Source: Styela clava (taxonomy: Eukaryota; Chordata; Ascidiacea; Stolidobranchia; Styelidae). Taken from it: a stretch of DNA of 64,000 nucleotides. The notes beneath the pieces were generated by a model. That model did not search any database, was not told the origin of the DNA, and saw only the letters and a list, made by a program, of their open reading frames with translations. The number at the start of each line of letters is the position of its first letter. Within the stretch, counting starts at the first letter, position 1. The DNA is taken from assembly GCF_964204865.1 (NCBI RefSeq), contig NC_135259.1:16378974-16442973 (forward strand), in the 5' to 3' direction. The translations under genes and the position numbers were made by a program. Below are positions 22,108-32,923 of the stretch, one piece after another.

Positions 22108-25100
22108 TATGGCTGGGCAAAATATTCGAATAGCGAATCGATTATTAAATTATTCGAATGGCATTTACTATTCGAATATCGGGTACCACGTATATCTGCG
22201 CCGCTTCACTTAGACACAGAACGTCTCTGAACCGATCGTGAATTGCGCGAGAATTCACTTACAGCGCTCGCTAACAGACAAAAGCGAAAAATTTGAAAAA
22301 TTGTCTTTGCGTTGTGGTGTTATTTGTTTTCTTTGCGTTTCAATCGTTCATATCAATTCCCTATTTTGCAAAAAAAGTATCGACACCGTTCCCTGAATTT
22401 AGAAACATCAGATCAGGTATTTAAAATTAATATATCTCAGATTTTAAACTCCGTATGATTGGCGGCACGTGATTAGCCTTTTCATGCATGAACTAAGCAT
22501 AAATTTGTTTGAAGAAAATTAAAATAACTTTTGCATGAAACCATACATAGTATAACACGAACAAGCTATGACCAGAAAAGAAATTGCAGGACATAGTTCT
22601 TTTATTGTACTTTCAAATAATTCTTTAGTGATCTCTTCCATTCTTGACCAAGTAATGTTTCGAAATTGTAAACATTTCACTCGGGCATGCATGGCGGGTG
22701 GAGTGTAGAAATCGTGAACAGGAGTATAACGTAAAATCAATCGTGAATTTCGATGTAACAACGCGCACTGTTTACGAATTGTTGTATCATCGGAAATGAT
22801 TACATTCGGTATATTTTGAGCATTTTTGCACTGATAAATAGGGCGTGACATTATCAAAATCGTCAAGAGAAGTTAAAGAGAATTTCGTAATAAAAATTGT
22901 GAATTGCTCGGTAACGATATAGGCTATAATGATCGCGTGGTTTGTTGAAAGAAAACGTCGGAACTTGAAAGAGTTAGTTATAATTAACGCCTGTCCATCT
23001 ATGGGCCACTCCAAGCAAAAGTTGAATTTCATCAATTTTATTAAAAGTGTAGTGAAAGTAATTTTTTTGTATTTTTTATATCAAAAGACATTGGAATTTT
23101 ATTGGACTGCATCCATTTCACCGAAAAAGTTAAAATTTCACCCAAGTTTTTGATGGTTTTTAAAAAATGGCCTGAAATGTATAAATTTTTGTGTAATTGA
23201 CATATTTTGTAATGATTCGTGACACAAAGTGTTTGATTGTGTGATACAGTTGTTTCATATGAAATAGACGCACTGGATTTAAGTTAATAAAGTTTAAATG
23301 TTTGCAGTGCTGTAGGACATGTCTTCACCCATTTAATGATTTATTACTAGAATTTTAAAGATGATGGAGGCCGCTGTTCCGAAGTGGAAAAATGTCTTTC
23401 AGTGTCACAGGAGCAACACATAGAGGGGTCCTTCAGCTACTGCACCAGAAAATATTATGAGATTCTGCTGTACCATCGCGAAAATTCACAGCACAACACA
23501 ATGTGACCTTAATGCAGGGGTTCTCAAACTTTTGGTGTTGCGGAGCCCCTGAAAAGGTTGACCATTATTCGCGGAGCCCCAAAAGAAATGTTAAAATTGT
23601 TACTTTCCGATTAATATTCCTGAGTAAGTTGAAAGTACTTAACTTAATTTAAATGCTAAACCTTTTTTTAATGGGGTTAATACAAGTCATAAATAAATCA
23701 AAATTTCAAAGATAAATCATATATACTCTTACTAAAGCTGTAAATTTGACACTTGACAAACATATTAATAAACTAGGGGTCGAATCTTTTCCCTTTTGAC
23801 ATTTTCGGAAGTCGTATTTTGCCAAGATCTTGTGATTTTTTTAACGGCGATATCTTGCTTAATAATAATCTCGAGTGCAAAAGAACAAATCAAGTTTGAC
23901 AAATTCCAAGATCGCAAAAATACGACTCCAATTTATTCATAGGTGGCAGTTTATCACGTATTTTATGTTATTTTAGAATAGTATTCCTTCATTTTAGTAA
24001 TCCTAATAGTAACCTCGAATGAAACTTGAGTAACTATGAGTACAATTGAATTATTACGACGAGACACTTTAAATGCTCGCATCGGCCATACATTGAATAT
24101 TTTACGCAACAGTAATCTCGTTATCCGTTTTTTATAATCGCAAAGAATGTTGCGCGGAAATTTCCGATTCAAATCCCCACCTCTTGAGAATCCTGGCTGC
24201 GCTCCAGCTTATAAATAATGTCATCTTTCGATTCCGCCTCTTTGGCATATTTCGAGGCTATAATGTTGTCAAATTTTATCAAAGCTGTTATTGTTTCTTT
24301 GAACAGTTACAAAACTAGTCATTATTTTAAAAAGTAATCGGATAGCTCACGGAGCCCCTAGGTTTCTCTCGCGGAGCCCTGGGGCTCCGTACGGAGCACT
24401 TTGAGAACCTATGCCTTAATGCATGGTGGATTTGCCGTCCTGTAGTGTCACGCTATATTTTACGTTATTTTTTATATCCACTAAGTAAGTCTTGTGTGTA
24501 ACTTCTGTGCAATTTTTTCCATATTCAATAAAGCAATTGATTGGATAATGAAACAAAACATGTAGCTGAAAATGCAAAAATATATTGCATCTAACAACAT
24601 GGAAAATTTCCGGAATTGTCCTGCAGTGTCACTTGGAATAGCCCCTATTAGGCACAAAAGCGCAGTTTTTCAGCATTAGGTCGCATATGTAAATTATCAT
24701 ACAAGAAGTGCTGTTTATTAACGTCATCTCGTCATATGGCCACGCAGAAATGCCTTTATTGCCGAATTATTTAGTCACTATTTGAAATCAACATTCGGGA
24801 TTGACGCAATCGCAGCTTTGCGAGATTTATCTGTAAAGTAACAAAGAAAAGCATAGCAAAGTTAATTATGGTATTGTCTTAATGAATATTTGCATCTCGG
24901 TATCGATAATAATATTACCGTTCGCTTAATATTGTGACGGTAAATTTACAAACGTTGATATGAAAGCCAACGCAAATGATAAAATTTATAATAATTTGGT
25001 TTTTGAAATCAATCCCTAATGGTTTTAACAGCTGTTGCCGACGTGAACGCACGGGTAAACCCGAAATATAAACTTCGATGTCCGCCGACCCGAAAGTACT

Positions 25101-25327
25101 CGTATTAATACTTGCAACAGAAAAGGCGGTAATATAGATTATATATCGCCGCAAAAACAGTCATGGTGACGAAAACAATCAGCGATTATGACAAAATTAA
25201 CCAGTAAAAAAACGCTTTGTAGACGATTTTTTAATGTCTTTATAGAGTATTGACCGACGTTCTGGACTGCCTGTTGTGTAAAAAAAATATTCGATTCGAA
25301 AAAAATATGCGATTTTGCCCACCCTTA
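22108..25327. mobile_element. large hAT-type element (3.2 kb) with nested insertion
   Basis: The left end TATGGCTGGGCAAAAT and right end (minus strand) TAAGGGTGGGCAAAAT are matching inverted termini, each followed by TTCGAAT-rich sequence. The 8-bp flank GTAACAAG is perfect (22100-22107 and 25328-25335). It encloses a complete hAT element at 23515-24413. No transposase is recognisable. TCCTGTAGTGTCAC-like sequence near 24440 and 24620 hints at a further nested repeat. Confidence 0.8.
23515..24413. mobile_element. hAT-type MITE (899 bp), nested
   Basis: The ends CAGGGGTTCTCAAACTTT and (minus strand) CATAGGTTCTCAAAGTGC, with GCGGAGCCCC subterminal blocks, are flanked by perfect CCTTAATG (23507-23514 and 24414-24421). 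The interior holds an internal inverted pair around AGTCGTATTTTGCC (23811 and 23909 regions). The same terminus occurs at 9248 inside the gypsy LTR. Confidence 0.93.
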
Positions 25328-25379
25328 GTAACAAGTATGCATTCCTATTTGCAATGTTTTTGTAAATTTACGACAGAAG

Positions 25380-25735
25380 CATTACTGTTCAAAAATACCA
25401 AGGCAGTCTGCAGACATGATATGACACAAATGCAGACATAATATGAGATAAATTGCCCGATTATATTTAGATTTGATACGTATTTTTGCAATCTTGAAAA
25501 TTCGTTATCGCTCTTAGAAAAATCCCAATAGAGTACAATTTATCGAGAAGGGTTGGTAGCATAGAAGTCATATTGGGGGTGACAAAATAGGGCTGACGAA
25601 ATGCGGTCGTTGCGTGTCAAATTTGGGGTGACAAAATAGGGTCGTCGAGTCAAGTTAGGGATGATGAAATAGGGTCAGTGTGTGTCAGATTAGTGACCCA
25701 GTTTTGGATCACGACCCATAGGTTGAGGAGCACTG
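25380..25735. mobile_element. hAT fragment with family A-like interior
   Basis: The segment 25430-25530 (GCCCGATTATATTTAG, then TACGTATTTTTGC) resembles 3590-3690 and 31790-31890 inside the two family A elements. The right edge, on the minus strand, is CAGTGCTCCTCAACCTATGG, a different hAT terminus. Before it lie three imperfect ~50-bp tandem units containing GACAAAATAGGG or GATGAAATAGGG. No left end was found. Confidence 0.55.
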
Positions 25736-27229
25736 GTTTTGCACAAGATTCTCATTAGACATACGCAATTATCAACCTCCGATTTTTTCGTCCGATGTTT
25801 CATTTTACATTTTTGCCTAAATATTTAAACGCCATAGACTTCTGATTTCAATAAGCGACTTGACGCTATGTTTCCTGTGAAACTGTTCGAGCAGTGGAAT
25901 GTTTTTTCAGGCTCACACGACTAGAGTTCCTAAAACTATATTTGATTGCTTCGAATTTGAATTTCGACGGCCACTTATGATCTCGGCCTTGGTTGAACTC
26001 GTTTCGTTTCTCTTCCGGAGCGTGTGACGTGCTGTAGGAAAGTTTTTGCAAAGAATTATCGGCCATCTGAGATATGTAACGAACAAATGAATATATGCAC
26101 AGAGTGATCTTAACTTAATTATTGGTTCTACGTTAATTCTATTATTTTAAAACTAATTGCACTAAATATAATTGCTATCACGGATTTTTTTATATTGCTA
26201 TATCCATAATATATCACTCATTTGTTTTTCATTTTCCTAGTTGCAAAACAAGCTGCTGCATACGACTTCGCTTTTCGATGGAATCAAATGATAAACCAAT
26301 GACGGAAGGTTAGCGTTCTGCGCAAGATTGGATGTTTCGCTGTGTTTTTACAAATTCTATCATATTCCAAAATATATTTTACGCGGACGTATCGGTGATT
26401 TTCGAAAGTACTAAAGATGCAAAGCAAAATAGAACATACTCTTTTAAATATGATATGCTACATACGGCTAATATATTGGGCGGTATCTCACAGTGCACTG
26501 TTCTTTCTATTGACCGTGGCTATGAAATAAATATTAATAATTCAGCATTCAAATACTATTACAATCAGCACTTTCAAGTTTCAGTCATTCATTAACCACA
26601 GGTCGTAGAAGCTGGAACACTTTGTATTGTAAATACATGCCAACGTGGAGACTCCTACTTTCCACAAAGGTTTACTTGCTGCGTACCATTCTTGTCGGAC
26701 TTTTCAAAACCTATAATTAAGACCTTTTCACTTTTTTTCGGGTTGGACAAGCACCACTGCCCCATAATTTGGTTAGTATCTGAAGTTAACGTGCTTTTTA
26801 TACTTAAAACAATGTAATACAAATGTAACTAAACCTGCGGAGATAGGCATTGTATTGTATCATTGCAAATATACTCGGCAAAAATTTACCACCGTTGTTG
26901 AATCCGACTGCCCGAAGAAAAAGGAGATCTCAAAATAAGCACGAAACTGCCAGTATTTCTGACAGATGATATTTAGTAGCTGTACAGAGGCGGTAAACGA
27001 AAAATGTAACATCATACCTCTGAGTAGTCGGTTTCACTTCTGATATCTAATAATGTTTCAGTCCTCGATAAAGCTCAGCATTAGTGATATATTTGTTTCG
27101 ATTAAATAAAACAATTTGATATTAAGACCTTTCTCATACTTTATCAGGTCCATGAACTAGTCAGTATGTGTAATTGTAAATTTAAGCAATTCAAACTCAT
27201 CGGCAAATTATTTCATAATTCCCAGCCGG
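25736..27229. other. intergenic, nothing recognised
   Basis: Downstream of the collectin-like gene. Two short open frames (26332-26595 plus, 25866-26066 minus) have ordinary-looking composition but no family signature. Confidence 0.45.
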
Positions 27230-30200
27230 TTAGGTTTCGCATATGACGCCAAGTCTTGTCCGAGAAGCAAGCCAAGTGTGCGTGCCAACACGTTTATCCT
27301 TTCTAGTAGTTGGACTTCTTAGTTGAAAAATGCACATGGCACGATAACGCAAATCTTTCCCACCTAACCATTGAACGTATGGTGCTCGATTGCCATCAAC
27401 GAAGTAAACTTGTCCTCTCTGTACGGAATGATAACATAGTAAGACAGATGTTTGCATGACCCTTCCACTATATACACAACATTGCAACAATATAGATCAC
27501 CAATCGCATGAATTTTTTTTAAAGAATAGCTCACTTGTTTAAGTTGAAGGATAAAAATATCTAAAATATTTCCTATATACCGTAAGTAGGCTATAAATGG
27601 TCTAAAAAAATTTCACAAAAAAGTGTTACATTTGTAGCCAGTTGAAAAAAGACTTACCGACTGGTACATGCCAATCCAGACATAAATATAATCCAAGTTA
27701 GATGCAATATTAGATCGGAGATATGCCATGATCATATCATTGTGATCTTTCGAATATATATTAGCAGGATACCCATTTCTATCGGTACAAATCTGTACAG
27801 CTTTTTCGTAGTTGAATTGGGGATGTCGTTTTTCCAACCAGAAGCATCTGTGGCCGTATCTAATATCGCATCTTCCTCCTTGAAAACGATTGAATAGTTC
27901 GGTTTTCGTGTCATTATGAATGTAGTAACCCTTTTTGAATTATGCGATGCTATGTTTTACATTATTTTATTGTTCAGGTATTAATAAATGAGTTCGGTGA
28001 GTCTTATATCGAGCCCTTAGCTGAAAGTGTACTGATAGAATAATTGCATGTGACCACTGACGCATTAAAAGCGCTGTTCATACGGTTACCCTTACGACGT
28101 AGATGCCATGTTTGCATGTCAGAAACATACTGAAACAGATCAAAGGAAAAAAAATCAACCAAATTGCAAATCTAAGAGGGGGGGTAATTTTGAACAAGTT
28201 AATTTGTGTACTAGTATTGAGTAGTTCATTCTTCGGGAAGGTTGCTAGCTGGAACTATATTCTGCGTTACTCTTCGGGATTTTATTTCAGCTCGGTGAAG
28301 GCACTTCGCCTCTCGTTAGCAGCCCCGAAGTTATACATTCATCTTACGACTTAATTGATCGTCACGTTCTTTCACAACTGCAGTCTAACACCTGTTTACT
28401 TGTCAAGTTCCAACTCTACGTCTTTCGTTCTAGAAATATATTTTTAACTATATATATGCGGTTTCATCGAAAATATTCAACATGTGTTTGTGAGAATCCT
28501 TTTGTCCAACGTGTTATGGTCGTGACACCGATGGCGATCGAACGAATGAATTCTGTTAAATATCGTCCTATTCGTCTTTTGTCGACCATAAGTGAGGTGT
28601 TTGAATCGCTTATCAAGTTTCAACGCCAATTTGTTAACTGAAAGAATGCATCGTGCATTGCCTATTGCCTTGGATCATATTATGATATATCTTGCTAGAT
28701 TTGTGCTCTCCTCAAATAGTTTGTTTCTGATAGCAAAATCAACCCCGTACTTGATAAATATTCCGACTGAATTATTTTTCTAAGAACTCAAATCTTCTGG
28801 AATTTACTGTGTCACAGGCATAGCTGTTTTCCTGGTTATACTGACCTGAACTACCTCAGGTCTCGCGTCAATCTTATCTAATGCGTAACTTACGTCAATA
28901 TTTATTCGTAGTATACATTAGTAAGCCTACCGTGTTTTCCCGAAAATAGGGCTTACCCTGAAAATAGGACCTAGCCTGACATTTAAAAATGATTTCAATA
29001 TAAGCCCTCCCCTTAAAATAAGACCTAGTCAACAACGCGAATTTTTTTTTCATCTAGTCGAGAGCAAGAAATCTCTTCTACACGTTTTTTAAATGATTGA
29101 TAAAAATCAATGTTTTGCAGTTATTTTAATCAAAAACTTGGTGCTTATAAGTAAATGGATTTTTATATTTTGTATATTTGAAAATCTCGTAATTCTCTGC
29201 TTTGTAATTTTGTTTTTTTGATAAATAAAAATATAAGACATCTCCCAAAAATTGGCCCTAGTGTTATTTGTCGGAAGAAAATTGAAATAAGATCTAGTCA
29301 TATTTTCGATGAAACACGGCAATGTAAGTGGAAATTTGATTAGTAATCAATCTCCCTTGCATTTTGATTGAGTGATAATAACTTAAAAAACAAATTATAA
29401 AAAAACTTCTGTATACTCAGTTTTAAAAGATTTCCGAGGTCAATTTCCATAAGGTTGATTTTCATAGTTAATTGTTGGATGTGTTGCGTCAAGTTTTGAA
29501 TAATTTGTTCATTCACGTTTCGGACTGAATATAAAAGTTGGTGAGATGTAATTGTATGTAGATAAACTTTTTGCCTAATTATAATACTTTTGAATGTCAT
29601 TAGCATTCCAAGCATTTTTTTGCCTGGGAATTGGCAATGTCGCAATATCATTTTAAATTTCCCTATGAAAGCTGAAACATACAATTAAACATCTTGGCAT
29701 TCAAATATTTTAAATCATACAAATTGTACGTAATACTTTATAGAGCATTTGATCTCCCGTACTGATGAGCGAGATAGGACAGCAGCTCCAGTATAGAAAG
29801 TATAGAATCCATTTATGCTACATCTTCATGGTGTCAAATCTGTTAGCTACATGCCGAGGCAAAACGACCCCGCCTCTCCCAATGTAGAGAGATACCTATC
29901 ACCAGATTTTGATACAGGGGCTTGTTAGGAGCAACGACGTAAAAAAATTTGCTAATACACGTCGAATAGGTGGAGTTTTCATAAATATTCCTCGTTAACG
30001 AACTAGAGCCAGCAATGAAAATAGTCATACGGTGAACCACGGCCTCTTGTAACGCAAAATCGCAAAAACCAACTTACATTCTCTGAACTTGGTATCGATT
30101 TCTGTCAAAATATTTTCGTAGTCAACATTTCCTGGTGGGCCAACTGGTCCTCGTGTTCCAACATCCCCTTTCAATCCTGGTGGACCTCTTTTACCAGGAG

Positions 30201-31007
30201 AACCTTGTATACTTACTGGTTGTTCTGATACGTCGGACTATAGGAAAACGCAAATGGAAGGTTACATAAAGGAACATTGTAATTAAATGGAGGTTCACTT
30301 GACCAACACAAACAGTCCCCGAAATCGTATTAGAACTGAAATAAAGAGAGTCAGAATAAGATTATGGCCCAACCCTAACCCTGGTACACATACTACGCGA
30401 GTATCTATAAATGTACCAGTAGTAGAAGTGAGCGTAACACGTTAACTCTATATCTTGGAATGATGATCTATTTCTTCATTGTTTCAAAATATATAGTTTA
30501 CAATATAAAACGTAACGTATTTTATGAAAACAAAAAATCTTCGTAGTAGAATTATATATATCCATTTCATTAAAGACCTAAAACAACCAATACCAGTTCA
30601 ATATTTTGAATGTCGAAAATAAAAATGTACTTAGATTAAATTTAAAACAGCACCGCAATTTAAAAATTATCTCCATCGCCGCACAAGAAAATGTAAATTA
30701 AAATAAATCTGAAGCCAGAATAAATACTGCGCATAGTATTGATTTCTTTATTGAATCACGCCCTGGAAGGCGCTGAAGATATGTCAAACAAGAAAATTTT
30801 GTGCTTATTTTCAGAATATATATATTAGGTATTTTTCGGCGGAAACAGAGCGGTGTCTTTAAAAGACCTGAGCCTCACCTCTTGAGACTCAGAGCAAAGG
30901 CTCCTGTAAAGTTCTTCAACCTGTCTGCAAACAGGGATGTTATGACTTCCGTGTCCTCGTGTAGAATGGATTTCAGCGAGTAACAAAATAAAAATGTAAA
31001 ACATCAT
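27230..31007 (-). CDS. collectin-like C-type lectin (5 exons, ~268 aa)
   Basis: I assembled this from five exons whose phases fit: 31007-30879, 30237-30078, 29524-29417, 27878-27658, 27418-27230. Donors are GTGAGG, GTAAGT, GTATAC and GTAAGT. Three acceptors end TAG or CAG; the CTLD acceptor ends CAAG. The protein should be secreted: hydrophobic signal MMFYIFILLLAEI, then Cys27 and Cys38, which in collectins link chains. Residues 55-81 are nine uninterrupted Gly-X-Y triplets (GSPGKRGPPGLKGDV and on). Residues 82-132 form a heptad-like neck (QIIQNLTQHIQQL). The lectin domain starts with the long-form cysteine pair (Cys136, Cys144), then Cys163, the WIG core at 200-202, Cys235 and Cys266. The third canonical cysteine is replaced (W255-LASRT), and the sugar motif after W223 is GGKDL rather than a GEPN type. 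Family role: pattern recognition. Sugar binding is doubtful here. Confidence 0.78.
28456..28641 (+). pseudogene. LINE reverse-transcriptase fragment
   Basis: The frame contains VTP, then VKYRPIRLLSTISEVFESLI, matching the conserved N-terminal finger motif (YRPISLLxxxSKxxE) of non-LTR reverse transcriptases. Only about 60 codons survive and the frame breaks at once afterwards. It lies, antisense, within the third intron of the collectin-like gene. Confidence 0.55.
28930..29319. mobile_element. TIR element of 390 bp in the collectin-like intron
   Basis: The left end CCGTGTTTTCCCGAAAATAG and right end (minus strand) CCGTGTTTCATCGAAAATAT are inverted, and AATAAGACCTAGTC-like blocks repeat inside both ends. 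No clear target duplication is seen, so the superfamily is not assigned. It has no coding capacity. Confidence 0.7.
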
Positions 31008-31476
31008 TTTGCCAACAACATGTAAAAATGTATTTGCTAAGTAAAGAGCATGTACGGTTTATGAGAAAACTTCGACTCAGCAAAAATTTCCGACCTTTTG
31101 TTACTGGGTATCATTACCGTATTTACCATCAGGCGCACTGTCAATAAATTGCTTAGATTGGGTTTCTATTTATATTTAGACATTGTGCGCGCCGCCTGAT
31201 AAGTGGCACTTTCGATTTTAGATAAAAAAAAGTATAGCGATACTAAACTGTTGGCAATTCACCATGCAGGTCGCTTGTAAACGCGTCCCAAAGAACTCTA
31301 TTAGTCCAGTGCTGAACAACCTTATCGCTGCTGTAAAATTTGATCCTCATCAATTATTTCAGATATTCTGTCAGCTTACACAGCTTATTCGGGATATATC
31401 CAGCCCCAGGATATATATATATATATATTCATTTATGCTTTGGGAAAATATATCTGATCCACGATTCATAGTCTTG
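31008..31476. other. upstream region of the collectin-like gene
   Basis: Would hold its promoter and 5' UTR. I see no clear TATA box. An AT microsatellite lies at 31411-31428. A hAT family A copy begins at 31485. Confidence 0.4.
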
Positions 31477-31484
31477 CTCTAGGT

Positions 31485-32511
31485 CAGCGTTTCTGAACCT
31501 TTTTTGGTCGCGGACTATTTTCTCATGGCGAAAACCTTTGCGGACTCAAAGTGAGTTTATTGCAATTGTACTCAAAATTCGTTGCAATTAGGCGTTCGTT
31601 AAAAGAGCCGACTTTTTTGAATATAAATGCATTTCTGTCGCACAATATTCAATCCATGACAGCAACCAGAATTTGAAATGTCGTTATATATTAATTCAGT
31701 TGTGTTCGTGGTAAGTCGCGGTTGCGTCGACTTACGGCAAGAGAAAGTATTATTTCCTTAAAATGCCACGGCAATCTGCAAACATAATAATGTGAGAATA
31801 TATTGCTCGATTAAATTTAGTTTCGATTTTGATACATATTTTTTGCGATCTTGCGAATTTGTTATCACCGTTAGAAAAATCCTACTAACTGCTATAAATT
31901 TCTAGAAAGTACAACTTGATTTAGTACTTATTAAAAATATATTATAGTAAATCGAAAATACATCTTTATCGTCCTGCTTTAATATTATTAATTTAATTGT
32001 GATCATTGTAAGCTGCTGTTGTGTTGGCGAAATAAAAGCAATACTACTCAGAAAATATCATGGCAATCCGTGCGTGGTAAAGTGTCCGCTTATATTTTGT
32101 TTTGATTCGTATTTTTGAGAATTCGACAAATCTGAGCTGTTCGTACAACACTTACTGCGCTCCAGTACTGTACGTACCAATGTCTGAATGTGGAGGCAGT
32201 GAAGCAAAATGACCTGTCGCGTCGTCTGTTAGCAAATTTTCGAATAGTAAATTTCTATTCTAATAGTTGAATATTCGAATATATATATGCCCAGTCCTAC
32301 TCAGTAACCAGTGATTATTGACTCGATTAATGTTATGTAAATAAACTTGCTTTTTATATTTTATGTAAATTCTATCATAAATCGTAACTTGGCTGATAGT
32401 TAAATTTCGCAAAAACGTCTGCGGTCCGCAGTGTATTTCTGGCTCGTTGCGGACTCATTCAAACGCTCCGCGGACTCATTTGAGACCGCGGACTCGGGTT
32501 GGGAAACACTG
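31485..32511. mobile_element. hAT-type element, family A copy 2
   Basis: The ends CAGCGTTTCTGAACC and (minus strand) CAGTGTTTCCCAACCC are inverted, with GCGGACTC blocks inside. The 8-bp duplication CTCTAGGT is perfect (31477-31484 and 32512-32519). It aligns along most of its length with 3228-5099 but lacks the ~800-bp block present there. It ends within 0.5 kb upstream of the collectin-like start codon. Confidence 0.93.
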
Positions 32512-32677
32512 CTCTAGGTCCACGTTGAAATAAAACAGCTGGTTCATCTCTCAAAGATATTATGATTATAAAATTTAAAGACTGACAAAACGACTACTCA
32601 GTTCTAAACATCGTACTATATAGTTTTACGGCCGGGGTGTGGGAACCAGTTATATGAGCAATCAGAAGCGTTTACAT

Positions 32678-32915
32678 CAGGGGTTTTTAAACTTCTTTCT
32701 AAGTCACGCCCGCTTTCTCGGAATTTGTCAAGTCTCGAGTCCCACCTCAAAATTAACCAGCTAACAATAACCTACAATTAACAGACAGTGAGGCAAAAAT
32801 ATAAATACGTGTACATATTAAAGAAATATAAATGCCTGTAATAAAGTGGGCAAGAACAAGCCCCCCCCCCCTACGCTCTTCTTGTGGAGCGCACTCCACC
32901 GTTTAAGAACCACTG
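32678..32915. mobile_element. hAT-type MITE (238 bp)
   Basis: The ends CAGGGGTTTTTAAAC and (minus strand) CAGTGGTTCTTAAAC are inverted. The flanks are GTTTACAT and ATTTACAT (7 of 8). An 11-base C run at 32861-32871 lies inside. Confidence 0.85.
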
Positions 32916-32923
32916 ATTTACAT

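Noticed and set aside
22519..22866. Minus-strand open frame of 115 codons inside the large hAT-type element
   Set aside because: Does not show BED, RNase H or dimerisation motifs of hAT transposases.
26332..26595. Plus-strand open frame of 87 codons with protein-like composition
   Set aside because: No family resemblance that I can name and no splice sites or context to support an exon.
28103..28354. Plus-strand open frame of 83 codons with a hydrophobic segment
   Set aside because: Antisense to the collectin-like intron, no motif, no ribosomal or splice context.
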